Source of the DNA: Buttiauxella agrestis
Lineage (GTDB): Bacteria > Pseudomonadota > Gammaproteobacteria > Enterobacterales > Enterobacteriaceae
Reading direction: 5' to 3'
DNA: 64,000 nt
NCBI RefSeq assembly: GCF_900446255.1
Contig: NZ_UIGI01000001.1
Span: 1 to 64,000, forward strand
Under the pieces are notes generated by a model that saw nothing but the letters and a program-made list of their open reading frames with translations, was not told the origin of the DNA and made no database searches. The position numbers and the translations under genes were made by a program. This document shows, one piece after another, positions 42,344 through 51,890 of the stretch; the first letter of the stretch is position 1; each line of letters starts with the position of its first letter.

Positions 42344-43070
42344 ATTAATTACCGACGTAAAAATTACATGATAATAATTATGTTATTTATCGACTAATGT
42401 TTATTAGTGGTTGTACTAATCTGGACTTTAATTTCGCCGGGAAGTTATTGAGGAAATATCATTTTGGGCTTTTCAGGCGCTATCAGCCTTGGGTACGCGA
42501 TTTTGTGACATATTCCATCGTATTTTGTTATGGAAAATAGCGGACTAATACCCCGTTGCTTATGTTTCAGACCAGCATGATTCGCTGTGAGAGACTTAGA
42601 TCACAAAATTAATCGTTCAGATAATCAGCATTCGGCAAGAAATTTTTCAAAAAGCGCGCAACCGATTACCGCTATCGGTTGCAAATTAAGCAGTGTAATA
42701 TTCTGGTAACAACCCCGTAGCATAAATTTCCCTGCTGGAAATGGTACGGCAGGCTTTTTTTAAACTTTGTTCGCCAATTCTCACCTCGGTTGTAAATCCC
42801 TGTTACCTATATTGACGTTTAACTCATCTATTGACAGATTGTAGGGCGTGAGGGGCAATTTATGGACAGTCCGCACTATCACACAGCTAGTCTGACGAAA
42901 GGAATCCCTGGCCTCACTTCCGCCTCCGGGCACACCGAACGGACCGCACACAAATAACAAAGGTCTAACGGAAAAAAAACAACACGACAAATGTCCCTTA
43001 ACAATTTCCTGAAGCGGCCCATAACGCTGTAACCGGAAAATAAAAGGGAACATCACAATGGAGCAGAAGA
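42344..43070. promoter_or_regulatory. dppA upstream region and long leader
   Basis: A 727-bp gap without a convincing gene. The left two thirds are AT-rich. TTGACG at about 42812 and TTGACA at about 42831 are -35 candidates without perfect partners. The segment at 42945-42985 is rich in CA and A runs (CACACAAATAACAAAGG, then AAAAAAAACAACACGAC), the type of leader that the GcvB small RNA pairs with at dppA in E. coli. Promoter assignment is uncertain. Confidence 0.4.
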
Positions 43071-44678
43071 ATGAGTCTTTCCTTGAAGAAGTCAGGGATG
43101 CTGAAATTTGGTCTGAGCCTGGTGGCACTGACCGTAGCAGCAAGCGTTCAGGCAAAAACACTGGTTTATTGCTCAGAAGGTTCCCCAGAAGGTTTTAACC
43201 CGCAGCTGTTTACCTCTGGTACCACGTATGATGCCAGCTCAGTGCCAATCTATAACCGTCTTGTCGAATTCAAAACCGGCACGACTGAAATCGTCCCAGG
43301 ACTTGCTGAAAAGTGGGAAGTGAGCGAAGACGGTAAAACGTATACCTTCCACCTGCGTCAGGGCGTGAAGTGGCAGGATAATAAAGATTTCAAACCAACA
43401 CGCGATCTGAATGCTGATGACGTCGTGTTCTCGTTCGATCGTCAGAAAAATGCCAATAACCCGTACCACAAAGTTTCTGGCGGCAGCTACGAATACTTTG
43501 AAGGCATGGGCTTGCCTGACCTGATCACCGAAATTAAGAAAGTGGACGATAAAACCGTTCAGTTCGTACTGGCGCGTCCAGAAGCACCGTTCCTGGCAGA
43601 CCTCGCGATGGACTTCGCCTCTATTCTGTCCAAAGAATACGCTGACAACATGATGAAAGCCGGCACGCCGGAAAAAACTGACCTGAACCCAATCGGTACC
43701 GGTCCGTTCCAGCTGCTGCAATACCAGAAAGACTCCCGCATTCTGTACAAAGCGTTCCCGGGCTACTGGGGCACCAAGCCTCAAATCGACCGCCTGGTCT
43801 TCTCCATCACGCCTGATGCCTCCGTGCGTTACGCTAAATTGCAGAAAAACGAGTGCCAGGTTATGCCGTATCCAAACCCGGCTGACATCGCTCGCATGAA
43901 GCAAGATAAGAGCATCAATCTGATGGAACAGGCTGGCCTGAACGTCGGTTACTTGTCCTTCAACACCGAGAAGAAACCGTTTGATGATGTGAAAGTACGT
44001 CAGGCGCTGACTTACGCGGTGAACAAAGAAGCGATCATCAAAGCGGTTTATCAGGGCGCAGGCACTGCGGCTAAAAACCTGATCCCACCAACCATGTGGG
44101 GCTACAACGATGACGTGAAGGATTACACCTACGATCCTGAGAAAGCAAAAGCGCTGCTGAAAGAATCCGGCCACGCTGACGGCTTCACCGTTGACCTGTG
44201 GGCAATGCCAGTACAACGTCCGTACAACCCGAACGCTCGCCGCATGGCTGAGATGATTCAGGCTGACTGGGCGAAAGTCGGCGTGACCGCCAAAATCGTC
44301 ACCTACGAGTGGGGCGAGTATCTGAAGCGCGCCAAAGCGGGCGAGCACCAGGCTGTCATGATGGGCTGGACTGGCGACAATGGGGACCCGGACAACTTCT
44401 TCGCCACCCTGTTCAGCTGTGCTGCGGCGAAAGACGGTTCCAACTACTCTCGCTGGTGCTACAAGCCGTTTGAAGACCTGATTCAGCCTGCGCGTGCGAC
44501 TGACGATCACAACAAACGTATCGAGCTGTACAAACAAGCTCAGGTAGTGATGCATGACCAGGCTCCGGCGCTGATCGTTGCTCACTCCACGGTATACGAG
44601 CCAGTGCGCAAAGAAGTGAAAGGTTACGTGGTTGACCCATTGGGCAAACACCACTTCGAGAACGTGTCAGTAGAATAA
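43071..44678 (+). CDS. dppA: Dipeptide ABC transporter periplasmic binding protein
   Basis: Family-5 solute-binding protein for dipeptides (and a chemoreceptor partner in E. coli). The 535-residue precursor has a signal peptide ending SVQA before KTLVYCSEGSPEGFNPQLFT; the family signature PEAPFLADLAMDFASI and the C-terminal YVVDPLGKHHFENVSVE are near-identical to E. coli DppA. GGAG precedes the ATG. It is first in dppABCDF and is separated from dppB by a repeat hairpin, which probably explains higher dppA expression. Confidence 0.97.
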   Translation: MSLSLKKSGMLKFGLSLVALTVAASVQAKTLVYCSEGSPEGFNPQLFTSGTTYDASSVPIYNRLVEFKTGTTEIVPGLAEKWEVSEDGKTYTFHLRQGVKWQDNKDFKPTRDLNADDVVFSFDRQKNANNPYHKVSGGSYEYFEGMGLPDLITEIKKVDDKTVQFVLARPEAPFLADLAMDFASILSKEYADNMMKAGTPEKTDLNPIGTGPFQLLQYQKDSRILYKAFPGYWGTKPQIDRLVFSITPDASVRYAKLQKNECQVMPYPNPADIARMKQDKSINLMEQAGLNVGYLSFNTEKKPFDDVKVRQALTYAVNKEAIIKAVYQGAGTAAKNLIPPTMWGYNDDVKDYTYDPEKAKALLKESGHADGFTVDLWAMPVQRPYNPNARRMAEMIQADWAKVGVTAKIVTYEWGEYLKRAKAGEHQAVMMGWTGDNGDPDNFFATLFSCAAAKDGSNYSRWCYKPFEDLIQPARATDDHNKRIELYKQAQVVMHDQAPALIVAHSTVYEPVRKEVKGYVVDPLGKHHFENVSVE

Positions 44679-44711
44679 TTTTCTGACTTTAAGCGCCGCC
44701 CTTGCCTGGTT

Positions 44712-44752
44712 TTAAATCCCTCTCCCTCAGGAAGAGGGGTAGGGTGAGGGTG
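44712..44752 (+). repeat. Repeat hairpin between dppA and dppB
   Basis: CCCTCTCCCTCAGGAAGAGG followed by GGTAGGGTGAGGGTGG forms a stem (CCCTCTcc/gAAGAGGGG type) and belongs to the CCCTCTCCC...GGTGAGGG family common in enteric intergenic regions. No T-run follows immediately. It may stabilise the dppA 3' end. Confidence 0.6.
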
Positions 44753-44823
44753 GTGTCTTTTGATATGTGAGCAATACAGACGAAGAGTCACCAGGCTCTT
44801 GGTCACTACAGAGAATACGGGTT

Positions 44824-45843
44824 ATGTTGCAGTTCATCCTCCGACGTCTGGGATTAGTCATCCCCACGTTTATCGGTATTACCCTTCTTACCTTCGCTTT
44901 CGTACACATGATTCCCGGGGACCCGGTGATGATTATGGTGGGTGAGCGCGGTATCTCTCCTGAACGTCATGCTCAGTTGTTGGCCGAACTTGGCCTCGAC
45001 AAGCCATTGTGGCAGCAATACCTCCATTACATTTGGGGTGTGATGCACGGCGACCTGGGCATTTCGTTAAAAAGTCGTCTCCCGGTCTGGGACGAGTTCG
45101 TGCCGCGCTTTAAAGCGACCATGGAACTTGGCGTTTGCGCGATGATGTTCGCCGTTGCCGTGGGCATTCCGGTTGGCGTTTTGGCTGCGGTTAAACGCGG
45201 CTCTGTGTTCGACCACACTGCGGTAGGCCTCGCGCTGACCGGCTACTCCATGCCTATTTTCTGGTGGGGTATGATGTTAATCATGCTGGTTTCCGTCTAC
45301 TGGAACCTCACCCCCGTGTCGGGGCGTATCAGCGATACGGTATTCCTCGATGACACCTTGCCGCTCACCGGTTTTATGCTGATAGACACCGCGATATGGG
45401 GCGAGCCGGGCGACTTCATCGATGCGATGGCGCACATGGTGCTGCCAGCCGTGGTGCTCGGCACGATTCCGCTGGCGGTTATCGTGCGTATGACCCGCTC
45501 GTCCATGCTCGAAGTGCTCGGTGAAGATTACATCCGTACCGCTCGCGCTAAAGGTTTGACCCGCATGCGCGTTATCGTGGTTCATGCTCTGCGCAACGCT
45601 ATGCTGCCTGTCGTCACCGTTATCGGCCTGCAGGTCGGTACGTTGCTGGCGGGTGCGATTCTGACGGAAACCATCTTCTCCTGGCCGGGACTTGGCCGCT
45701 GGTTGATTGATGCATTGCAACGTCGTGACTACCCGGTAGTGCAGGGCGGCGTATTGTTGGTCGCGACGATGATTATCCTCGTGAACCTGATCGTCGACTT
45801 ACTGTACGGCGTGGTGAACCCGCGTATACGCCATAAGAAATAA
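44824..45843 (+). CDS. dppB: Dipeptide ABC transporter permease DppB
   Basis: A 339-residue inner-membrane permease of the Dpp/Opp type. The ATG at 44824 gives the conserved MLQFILRRLGLVIPTFIGIT; the frame extends 19 codons upstream without support. The EAA coupling loop region is YIRTARAKGLTRMRVIVVHA LRNAMLPV, followed by the last helices, ending GVVNPRIRHKK. dppC starts 9 bp later. Confidence 0.96.
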   Translation: MLQFILRRLGLVIPTFIGITLLTFAFVHMIPGDPVMIMVGERGISPERHAQLLAELGLDKPLWQQYLHYIWGVMHGDLGISLKSRLPVWDEFVPRFKATMELGVCAMMFAVAVGIPVGVLAAVKRGSVFDHTAVGLALTGYSMPIFWWGMMLIMLVSVYWNLTPVSGRISDTVFLDDTLPLTGFMLIDTAIWGEPGDFIDAMAHMVLPAVVLGTIPLAVIVRMTRSSMLEVLGEDYIRTARAKGLTRMRVIVVHALRNAMLPVVTVIGLQVGTLLAGAILTETIFSWPGLGRWLIDALQRRDYPVVQGGVLLVATMIILVNLIVDLLYGVVNPRIRHKK

Positions 45844-45852
45844 GGGGCCATC

Positions 45853-46755
45853 ATGACGCAATTAACTGAAAACAAAATGGTAGCGGCGCCAGTTCCAATG
45901 ACGCCATTCCAGGAATTCTGGCACTACTTTAAACGTAACAAAGGGGCGGTCGTCGGCCTGGTGTATGTCACCGCCATGATTTTGATCGCTATTTTCGCCA
46001 ACGTTCTCGCGCCACACGGCCCGGCAGAACAGTTCCGTGATTCACTGCTGAACCCGCCAGTGTGGCAAGAAGGCGGAAGCTGGCAGTTTATCCTCGGCAC
46101 TGATGACGTTGGCCGCGACATCATGGCTCGCCTGATGTACGGCGCACGTTTGTCGCTGCTGGTCGGCTGCCTGGTGGTGGTGCTGTCGCTGGTCATGGGC
46201 GTGGTCCTCGGCCTGGTTGCGGGCTACTTCGGCGGCCTTATCGACAACATCATCATGCGTGTTGTCGATATCATGTTGGCCCTGCCAAGCCTGCTGTTGG
46301 CGCTGGTACTGGTGGCCATTTTTGGCCCGTCGATAGTCAACGCTTCATTGGCGCTTACCTTCGTAGCACTTCCGCACTATGTGCGACTGACGCGCGGTGC
46401 GGTGCTGGTGGAAGTGCATCGTGATTATGTGACGGCCTCTCGCGTGGCGGGTGCAAGCCCGATGCGCCAGATGTTCATCAATATTCTGCCAAATTGTCTC
46501 GCACCGCTTATCGTGCAGGCCTCTCTTGGCTTCTCTAACGCCATTCTCGATATGGCCGCTCTCGGCTTCCTCGGCATGGGTGCGCAACCGCCAACACCGG
46601 AATGGGGCACCATGCTCTCCGACGTGTTGCAGTTCGCCCAAAGTGCCTGGTGGGTTGTCACCTTCCCCGGTGTCGCAATCCTGCTGACGGTGCTGGCATT
46701 TAACCTGATGGGTGACGGGCTGCGTGACGCGCTCGATCCTAAACTCAAGCAGTAG
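45853..46755 (+). CDS. dppC: Dipeptide ABC transporter permease DppC
   Basis: The second permease subunit, 300 residues. It has the N-terminal Opp-C segment with a first helix after [14 protein letters not shown], the loop [20 protein letters not shown] and the EAA motif [20 protein letters not shown]. It ends [11 protein letters not shown]. Tightly packed between dppB (9 bp) and dppD (11 bp). Confidence 0.96.
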   Translation: MTQLTENKMVAAPVPMTPFQEFWHYFKRNKGAVVGLVYVTAMILIAIFANVLAPHGPAEQFRDSLLNPPVWQEGGSWQFILGTDDVGRDIMARLMYGARLSLLVGCLVVVLSLVMGVVLGLVAGYFGGLIDNIIMRVVDIMLALPSLLLALVLVAIFGPSIVNASLALTFVALPHYVRLTRGAVLVEVHRDYVTASRVAGASPMRQMFINILPNCLAPLIVQASLGFSNAILDMAALGFLGMGAQPPTPEWGTMLSDVLQFAQSAWWVVTFPGVAILLTVLAFNLMGDGLRDALDPKLKQ

Positions 46756-46766
46756 AGAGGCACGAG

Positions 46767-47750
46767 ATGGCGTTATTGAATGTAAATAAATTATCGGTGC
46801 ATTTCGGCGACGAAAAGACACCGTTCCGTGCCGTAGACCGCGTGAGTTACAGCGTAAATCAGGGCGAAGTGGTCGGTATTGTGGGTGAATCTGGTTCCGG
46901 TAAATCGGTCAGCTCGCTGGCGATTATGGGGCTGATTGATTACCCAGGCCGCGTAATGGCGGAAAAATTGGAATTTAACGGCCAGGATCTGCAAAAGATT
47001 TCTGAGAAAGAGCGTCGTAACCTGGTTGGAGCCGAAGTGGCGATGATCTTCCAGGACCCGATGACCAGCCTCAACCCTTGCTACACCGTAGGTTTCCAGA
47101 TTATGGAAGCTATCAAGGTGCACCAGGGCGGCAACAAAAGTACCCGTCGTCAGCGTGCTGTCGACCTGCTGAACCTGGTGGGCATTCCCGATGCGTCTTC
47201 GCGTCTGGACGTTTACCCGCACCAGCTTTCCGGCGGTATGAGCCAGCGTGTGATGATTGCAATGGCGATTGCCTGTCGCCCTAAGTTGTTGATTGCCGAC
47301 GAACCGACTACTGCGTTGGATGTGACCATCCAGGCGCAAATCATTGAGCTGTTACTGGAACTTCAGCAAAAAGAGAACATGGCGCTGATTCTCATCACCC
47401 ATGACCTCGCGCTGGTGGCTGAAGCGGCGCACAAAATCATCGTGATGTACGCAGGCCAGGTAGTGGAAACGGGGGCTTCGCACGATATCTTCCGTGCGCC
47501 ACGCCACCCGTACACCCAGGCGCTGCTGCGTGCGCTGCCTGAGTTTGCGCAGGATAAAGCCCGTCTGGCATCACTGCCGGGTGTGGTTCCGGGCAAATAC
47601 GACCGCCCGAACGGCTGCCTGCTCAATCCACGCTGTCCGTATGCGACCGATAAATGCCGCACGGAAGAACCAGAACTGAACATGGTGGATAACGGGCGTC
47701 AGTCCAAATGCCACTATCCACTCGATGATGCCGGGAGGCCAACGCTATGA
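46767..47750 (+). CDS. dppD: Dipeptide ABC transporter ATPase DppD
   Basis: A 327-residue ABC ATPase: Walker [11 protein letters not shown]-loop [13 protein letters not shown], signature [19 protein letters not shown], Walker [14 protein letters not shown]-loop LITHDLALV. The C-terminal Opp/Dpp extension carries spaced cysteines in [14 protein letters not shown], a pattern linked to an iron-sulfur cluster in this family. It overlaps dppF by 4 bp. Confidence 0.96.
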   Translation: MALLNVNKLSVHFGDEKTPFRAVDRVSYSVNQGEVVGIVGESGSGKSVSSLAIMGLIDYPGRVMAEKLEFNGQDLQKISEKERRNLVGAEVAMIFQDPMTSLNPCYTVGFQIMEAIKVHQGGNKSTRRQRAVDLLNLVGIPDASSRLDVYPHQLSGGMSQRVMIAMAIACRPKLLIADEPTTALDVTIQAQIIELLLELQQKENMALILITHDLALVAEAAHKIIVMYAGQVVETGASHDIFRAPRHPYTQALLRALPEFAQDKARLASLPGVVPGKYDRPNGCLLNPRCPYATDKCRTEEPELNMVDNGRQSKCHYPLDDAGRPTL

Positions 47751-48751
47751 GTACCGAAAAGGCCACTGCGCAACCTCTGTTGCGGGCCATCGACCTGAAA
47801 AAACACTATCCGGTGAAGAAAGGCATTTTCGGCCAGGAACGCCTGGTGAAAGCGCTGGACGGCGTATCGTTTGAACTCGAACGTGGAAAAACGCTGGCGG
47901 TAGTGGGTGAATCTGGCTGTGGTAAATCCACGCTGGGCCGTCTGCTGACGATGATTGAAATTCCGACCGGCGGTGAGCTTTACTATCAGGGGCAGGATCT
48001 GCTCAAACCTGACGAAACCGCCGAAAAGCTGCGTCGCCAGAAAATCCAGATCGTGTTCCAGAACCCGTACGGCTCCCTGAACCCGCGTAAAAAAGTGGGG
48101 CAAATTCTTGAAGAGCCGCTGCAAATCAACACCAGCCTGAGCAAAGCCGAACGCCGTGAAAAAGCGCTGGCGATGATGGCGAAAGTTGGCCTGAAAACCG
48201 AGCATTACGATCGCTACCCGCATATGTTCTCCGGCGGCCAGCGCCAGCGTATTGCTATCGCCCGTGGTCTGATGCTCGACCCGGACGTGGTGATCGCCGA
48301 TGAACCGGTATCGGCACTCGACGTTTCCGTGCGTGCGCAGGTTCTGAACCTGATGATGGACTTGCAGCAGGAAATGGGGCTGTCGTACGTGTTCATCTCC
48401 CATGATTTGTCGGTGGTGGAACACATCGCCGACGAAGTGATGGTGATGTATCTGGGGCGCTGTGTAGAGAAAGGGACGAAAGACCAGATCTTCTCAAACC
48501 CGCGCCACCCGTACACTCAGGCACTGTTATCTGCCACACCACGCCTGAATCCGGACGACCGCCGCGAGCGCATTAAACTCACCGGCGAGCTGCCAAGCCC
48601 GCTGAACCCACCTCCGGGTTGCGCGTTCAACGCCCGTTGCCGCCGCCGTTTCGGGCCGTGCACGCAGTTGCAACCGCAGCTTAAAGAGTACGGCGGCCAA
48701 CTGGTGGCGTGTTTCGCTGTTGATCAGGATGAGAACGGGGAAATTCGTTAA
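47747..48751 (+). CDS. dppF: Dipeptide ABC transporter ATPase DppF
   Basis: The second ATPase, 334 residues, pairing with DppD. Walker [11 protein letters not shown]-loop [13 protein letters not shown], signature [18 protein letters not shown], Walker [14 protein letters not shown]-loop [11 protein letters not shown]. The C-terminal extension again has Cys-containing [14 protein letters not shown]. It is the last dpp gene; a structured intergenic region follows. Confidence 0.96.
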   Translation: MSTEKATAQPLLRAIDLKKHYPVKKGIFGQERLVKALDGVSFELERGKTLAVVGESGCGKSTLGRLLTMIEIPTGGELYYQGQDLLKPDETAEKLRRQKIQIVFQNPYGSLNPRKKVGQILEEPLQINTSLSKAERREKALAMMAKVGLKTEHYDRYPHMFSGGQRQRIAIARGLMLDPDVVIADEPVSALDVSVRAQVLNLMMDLQQEMGLSYVFISHDLSVVEHIADEVMVMYLGRCVEKGTKDQIFSNPRHPYTQALLSATPRLNPDDRRERIKLTGELPSPLNPPPGCAFNARCRRRFGPCTQLQPQLKEYGGQLVACFAVDQDENGEIR

Positions 48752-49180
48752 TACGAGTGGGGGCATGGAAGCTCTGTTGTTTTTCGTTCACCCGAACGTT
48801 TGGTTATCTCTGTAACCGTTGCAAACGGTGAACGTGCCAGGTGGCTCACGCCAGCCCCCTGGCGACCCCGGCGCCCGGCAAGTAAATCGCCGCTGCGCGG
48901 TAAACCCCGATTATTTCCCCAACATTCAGGGTCGTTCGCGACTCGCTCCAGGCGATCGCTCTCTTGCGCCGTTCCCGACGGCGCAACCCTGCCTGAAGGG
49001 GAAAATCGGTGCGATTTAAGCCGGGAACAAGGGCGTCGCTGTTAACTGTGAGAAATGAATTGGTTTTCGTAGGGCGGATAAGCTTGCGTCATCCACCTTC
49101 TTCACACTCCCATGCGACATTTTTGTATCCCCAGCCCCGCTGATGTAGATTACAAGCCGAGAGTCACAAAGGAGTTACCC
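48752..49180. other. Structured GC-rich intergenic element after dppF, with a REP-like palindrome
   Basis: A 429-bp gap. Three perfect or near-perfect stem-loops stand in a row: ACCGTT-GCA-AACGGT (48815-48829), CCAGG...CCTGG with GGC/GCC inside (48837-48862), and TTGCGCCGT-TCCCG-ACGGCGCAA (48964-48986). The part from 48835 to 49020 is much richer in GC than the flanks. At 49069-49101, GTAGGGCGGATAAGC...GCGTCATCCACC looks like a REP unit. Short open frames across it overlap each other and look non-coding. E. coli has ldrD/rdlD near this site, but I see no Ldr peptide. Confidence 0.5.
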
Positions 49181-49924
49181 TTGAACACACAAAATTCCAC
49201 TCCGCTTGGATTTAGCTGGGATCCCAGCGTATTGCCGCAGGTTAATCCTGGCAGTACACGTCGTGCATTGGCGATCTACCTGCAACAGTTAACCTCATTC
49301 GTTTGGGATGCAGCAAAACTGGAAAATAATCCTTTCACCTTTGTCGAAGTGCAAACACTTCTGGATGGTGTCACCGTGGGTGGGCATAAACTTTCCGATG
49401 CCGAGCAGGTAACGAATCTGGCTGATAGCAGTAAAAAGTTGGTGGAGTTAGTTAAGACGGATCGTTTTGACCTGGATAAACCTACAATCATTCTCTTGCA
49501 TGGCATTGTTGCGCGTAATGAAGCACTTGAATGGGGTGTGTTCAGAGGTGAGGGGGAAGAAACATCATACTCTCCGTATGTAGCCTTAGGGGAGCAAGGC
49601 GAACATCGCCCATTGCCGACGTTAACGGGTGCTCCTGAATTAAACCGTGTCTATTCTGAAGGTGTGGAATTTATAAAGACATTGCCGCCATTTGAAGGAG
49701 CATTAACGATGTTTCTTTTCGGTGCATTACAGCAGTTCTTTTTTGACGGTAACAAACGCACCAGTCGACATATGATGAATGGTTGGTTGATGAAACATGG
49801 CTTTGACCCGATCAGCGTACCTGCCGCACGCGCCCAGGTATTTAATGACAAGATGGTGAGCTTCTATCTCAGTAAAGAGGGGACTGATATGCTGGCATTT
49901 TTAAATAGCTGCCGCCGAGCCTGA
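49181..49924 (+). CDS. Fic/DOC-fold protein with altered Fic motif
   Basis: A 247-residue protein with the Fic-fold layout. An N-terminal helix carries an autoinhibition-like motif AAKLENN (residues 44-50) followed by FTFVEVQTLLDGVTVGG, and the core motif reads QFFFDGNKR at 185-193. In active Fic enzymes this is HxFx(D/E)GN(G/K)R with a catalytic His; here position 185 is Gln, so classical AMP transfer may be lost or changed. The TTG at 49181 has AAAGGAG upstream; the frame also runs 23 codons further to an ATG. It lies alone between dppF and the bcs operon. Confidence 0.78.
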   Translation: MNTQNSTPLGFSWDPSVLPQVNPGSTRRALAIYLQQLTSFVWDAAKLENNPFTFVEVQTLLDGVTVGGHKLSDAEQVTNLADSSKKLVELVKTDRFDLDKPTIILLHGIVARNEALEWGVFRGEGEETSYSPYVALGEQGEHRPLPTLTGAPELNRVYSEGVEFIKTLPPFEGALTMFLFGALQQFFFDGNKRTSRHMMNGWLMKHGFDPISVPAARAQVFNDKMVSFYLSKEGTDMLAFLNSCRRA

Positions 49925-50462
49925 TTAGCAGGATCCTAGCTGTTCAGCACCGATTACCCCCTGAGTTTTGTGGTCTTCCGAATAGTTTTATATATTCAGT
50001 TCCTGAATATATAAAACCCATCACTATTTTCCACTGATTTATTCCTCACGAAAATCAGGGGAATATACCCTGCAAAAAATGTTAATTTTATTCGCGAAAT
50101 ATTCATCTTGGCCCAATTCTATTTATGTGTGTGAAATCACAAACAAAAGCTGCTACCTTTTAATGGTTAGTATTAAATAGCGCTTAATTACAAATCTAAT
50201 CATCTTCATGCTTAGATGCGTATTGATAAGAAAAAAAGATGGAGAAAAGGCCGCTGCTGCCTATATATTGGCTTGAAATGCCATTGTTTTATCTGCAAAA
50301 ACAATAATAAAAATAGTGATGATAACTCATCGCAATTAATAATGATTTATGAAGTCAATAACACTAATTAATGACTGGAAAGGCCTTCCTAAGAGTATTG
50401 GTATAAACTTTGAATCAATTCACATCTCTAATACGCATGTCCTTTAAATCATGAGTGTCGCA
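49925..50462. promoter_or_regulatory. AT-rich control region before the bcs operon
   Basis: A 538-bp gap without a gene. At 49985-50017 a perfect 15-bp inverted repeat with a 3-base loop (GTTTTATATATTCAG and its complement) follows the Fic-like gene; it lacks a T-run after it. The remainder is strongly AT-rich, as in bcs promoters silenced by H-NS-type proteins. I cannot fix a promoter. Confidence 0.45.
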
Positions 50463-51077
50463 ATGAAAAATTATGATGATTTACAGCGATTCAAGGATAA
50501 GACCCGCACAGGCGCTATCGAATTCAAGGATATGTCGGCGCAAAACAAACACTCAGATACCAGCAATTGGGCCATCATCAAGCAGTTAATGAATACTGAC
50601 GATGACGGCTCCGTGTTATCTCATGCCGGAAGCATTGCGGTGCCAGCACCCCAGGCGGTGAAGGCGGATGAGTTTGATGCCAGCCATTTCAGGCCGTTAG
50701 TCGCTCAACCCATCTCGAGTACGGCGGCGCAAGGGTCTATTCTGGATAGCCTGCAAAGCGCATTACCCGAAACTAAAACTGCGGCTTTTCAACCTGAGCA
50801 AACGCAGCACACCACCGCAACCCTGTTTGAACAACTGGCACCGGTCGCCACCGCGCCAGAAGCGGCTGTCGAGCCTATCCGGCACCCTATTCCAGAACCC
50901 GTAAAAGAAACCGTGAAACCTGCCGTGGTATCCGCGCCGCAGGCCCCTGCACCGGTAACGACCGAACCCGTGCGTTTTGACAAACTGTTCGCAGCCAAAG
51001 GGAATACGGCGCGGAGTCATCCCGCCAAAGACTTACCGCTGCAACCGTTGCTGGAGATGATTGCGTCATGCCGCTAG
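50463..51077 (+). CDS. bcsO: BcsO, proline-rich accessory protein of cellulose synthesis
   Basis: A 204-residue cytoplasmic protein with a conserved head (MKNYDDLQRFKDKTRTGAIE, then NWAIIKQLMNTDD) and a long low-complexity Pro/Ala/Val-rich part (EPVKETVKPAVVSAPQAPAP) before a short conserved tail (LPLQPLLEMIASCR). This is the BcsO type found in type I bcs operons, of unproven function. The ATG at 50463 is chosen because the family starts there; an ATG four codons earlier is possible. It overlaps bcsQ by 10 bp. Confidence 0.85.
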   Translation: MKNYDDLQRFKDKTRTGAIEFKDMSAQNKHSDTSNWAIIKQLMNTDDDGSVLSHAGSIAVPAPQAVKADEFDASHFRPLVAQPISSTAAQGSILDSLQSALPETKTAAFQPEQTQHTTATLFEQLAPVATAPEAAVEPIRHPIPEPVKETVKPAVVSAPQAPAPVTTEPVRFDKLFAAKGNTARSHPAKDLPLQPLLEMIASCR

Positions 51078-51871
51078 TGTGTGTTTGCTCGCCAAAAGGC
51101 GGAGTAGGGAAAACCACGGTTACTGCCAATCTGGCGTATGCGCTCGCGCGTGCGGGTAGCAAGGTTTTAGCCATTGATTTTGATGTGCAAAATGCGCTGC
51201 GCCTGCACTTTGGCGTGCCGTTATCTGATGGCCGGGGTTATGTCACAAAAGCAATTGAATCGGCAGACTGGAGCCAGTCAGTTTTAACCGCTGGTAGCAA
51301 TATGTTTGTGCTGCCGTATGGCGATGTCACGGAAGATCAGCGTCTTGAGTTTGAGCATCTTCTGACGACCGATAGCCACTTCCTGATGCGCGGATTAAGC
51401 ACATTGCTTAACTATCCAGGACTTGTGATTATCGCCGATTTCCCGCCTGGGCCGAACCCGGCGCTGAAGGCTGTATCGCGCCTGGCTGATTTGCATCTGG
51501 TGACGATGCTGGCGGACACCGCTTCGCTTTCACTGTTGCCGCATATTGAAAACCATCGTTTGATTGGCGAGCCGTTAAATAATAAAGCGGGATATTATTT
51601 TGTTCTCAACCAGAGCGATAACCGCCGTCATATAAGCCGCGACGTCACCGCATTTATGCAGCAGCATCTTGGCGATCGCCTGCTTGGTGTTATTAACCGT
51701 GATGAAAGTGTGGCTGAAGCAAATGCTTCTCAGCAATCAATATTCGATTTCAGCCCTGCTTCTGCTGCGGCTTTTGATATTGAACTGATCAGTAAACGAG
51801 TTGCAGCTATTCTCGGCATAAAAATTGGTGATGGTGCGGTTCACACCGCCTTGAGAACGTCAAATTTCTGA
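51068..51871 (+). CDS. bcsQ: BcsQ, ParA/MinD-like ATPase
   Basis: A 267-residue P-loop ATPase of the SIMIBI class needed for polar or ordered cellulose secretion in enterics. The deviant Walker A KGGVGKTT lies at residues 10-17, Walker B-like segments at VLAIDFDVQNALRLHFGVP and VIIADFPPGPNPAL. It overlaps bcsO and lies 19 bp before bcsA. Confidence 0.93.
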   Translation: MPLVCVCSPKGGVGKTTVTANLAYALARAGSKVLAIDFDVQNALRLHFGVPLSDGRGYVTKAIESADWSQSVLTAGSNMFVLPYGDVTEDQRLEFEHLLTTDSHFLMRGLSTLLNYPGLVIIADFPPGPNPALKAVSRLADLHLVTMLADTASLSLLPHIENHRLIGEPLNNKAGYYFVLNQSDNRRHISRDVTAFMQQHLGDRLLGVINRDESVAEANASQQSIFDFSPASAAAFDIELISKRVAAILGIKIGDGAVHTALRTSNF

Positions 51872-51890
51872 CATTTATCCAGGATGTCCT

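Noticed and set aside
42540-42620. CRP-like site TGTGA...TCACA upstream of dppA
   Set aside because: The arms are separated by 10 bases instead of the 6 that CRP needs.
41570-43070. Integration-site repeat of the tRNA-Pro 3' end flanking the lipoprotein gene
   Set aside because: No second copy of the tRNA 3' sequence could be found before dppA, and no integrase is present.
43239-44654. Long open frame (471 codons) on the minus strand opposite dppA
   Set aside because: Lies wholly antisense to a certain dppA, has no ribosome-binding site and its composition is that of an out-of-frame translation of conserved coding DNA.
48800-49045. Two overlapping open frames in the GC-rich element after dppF
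   Set aside because: Arg/Pro-rich composition, overlapping frames and perfect stem-loops suggest non-coding structure.
48752-49180. Search for an ldrD/rdlD-type toxin-antitoxin pair, expected near dppF in E. coli
   Set aside because: No short Ldr-like peptide with a Trp-rich hydrophobic core was seen on either strand.
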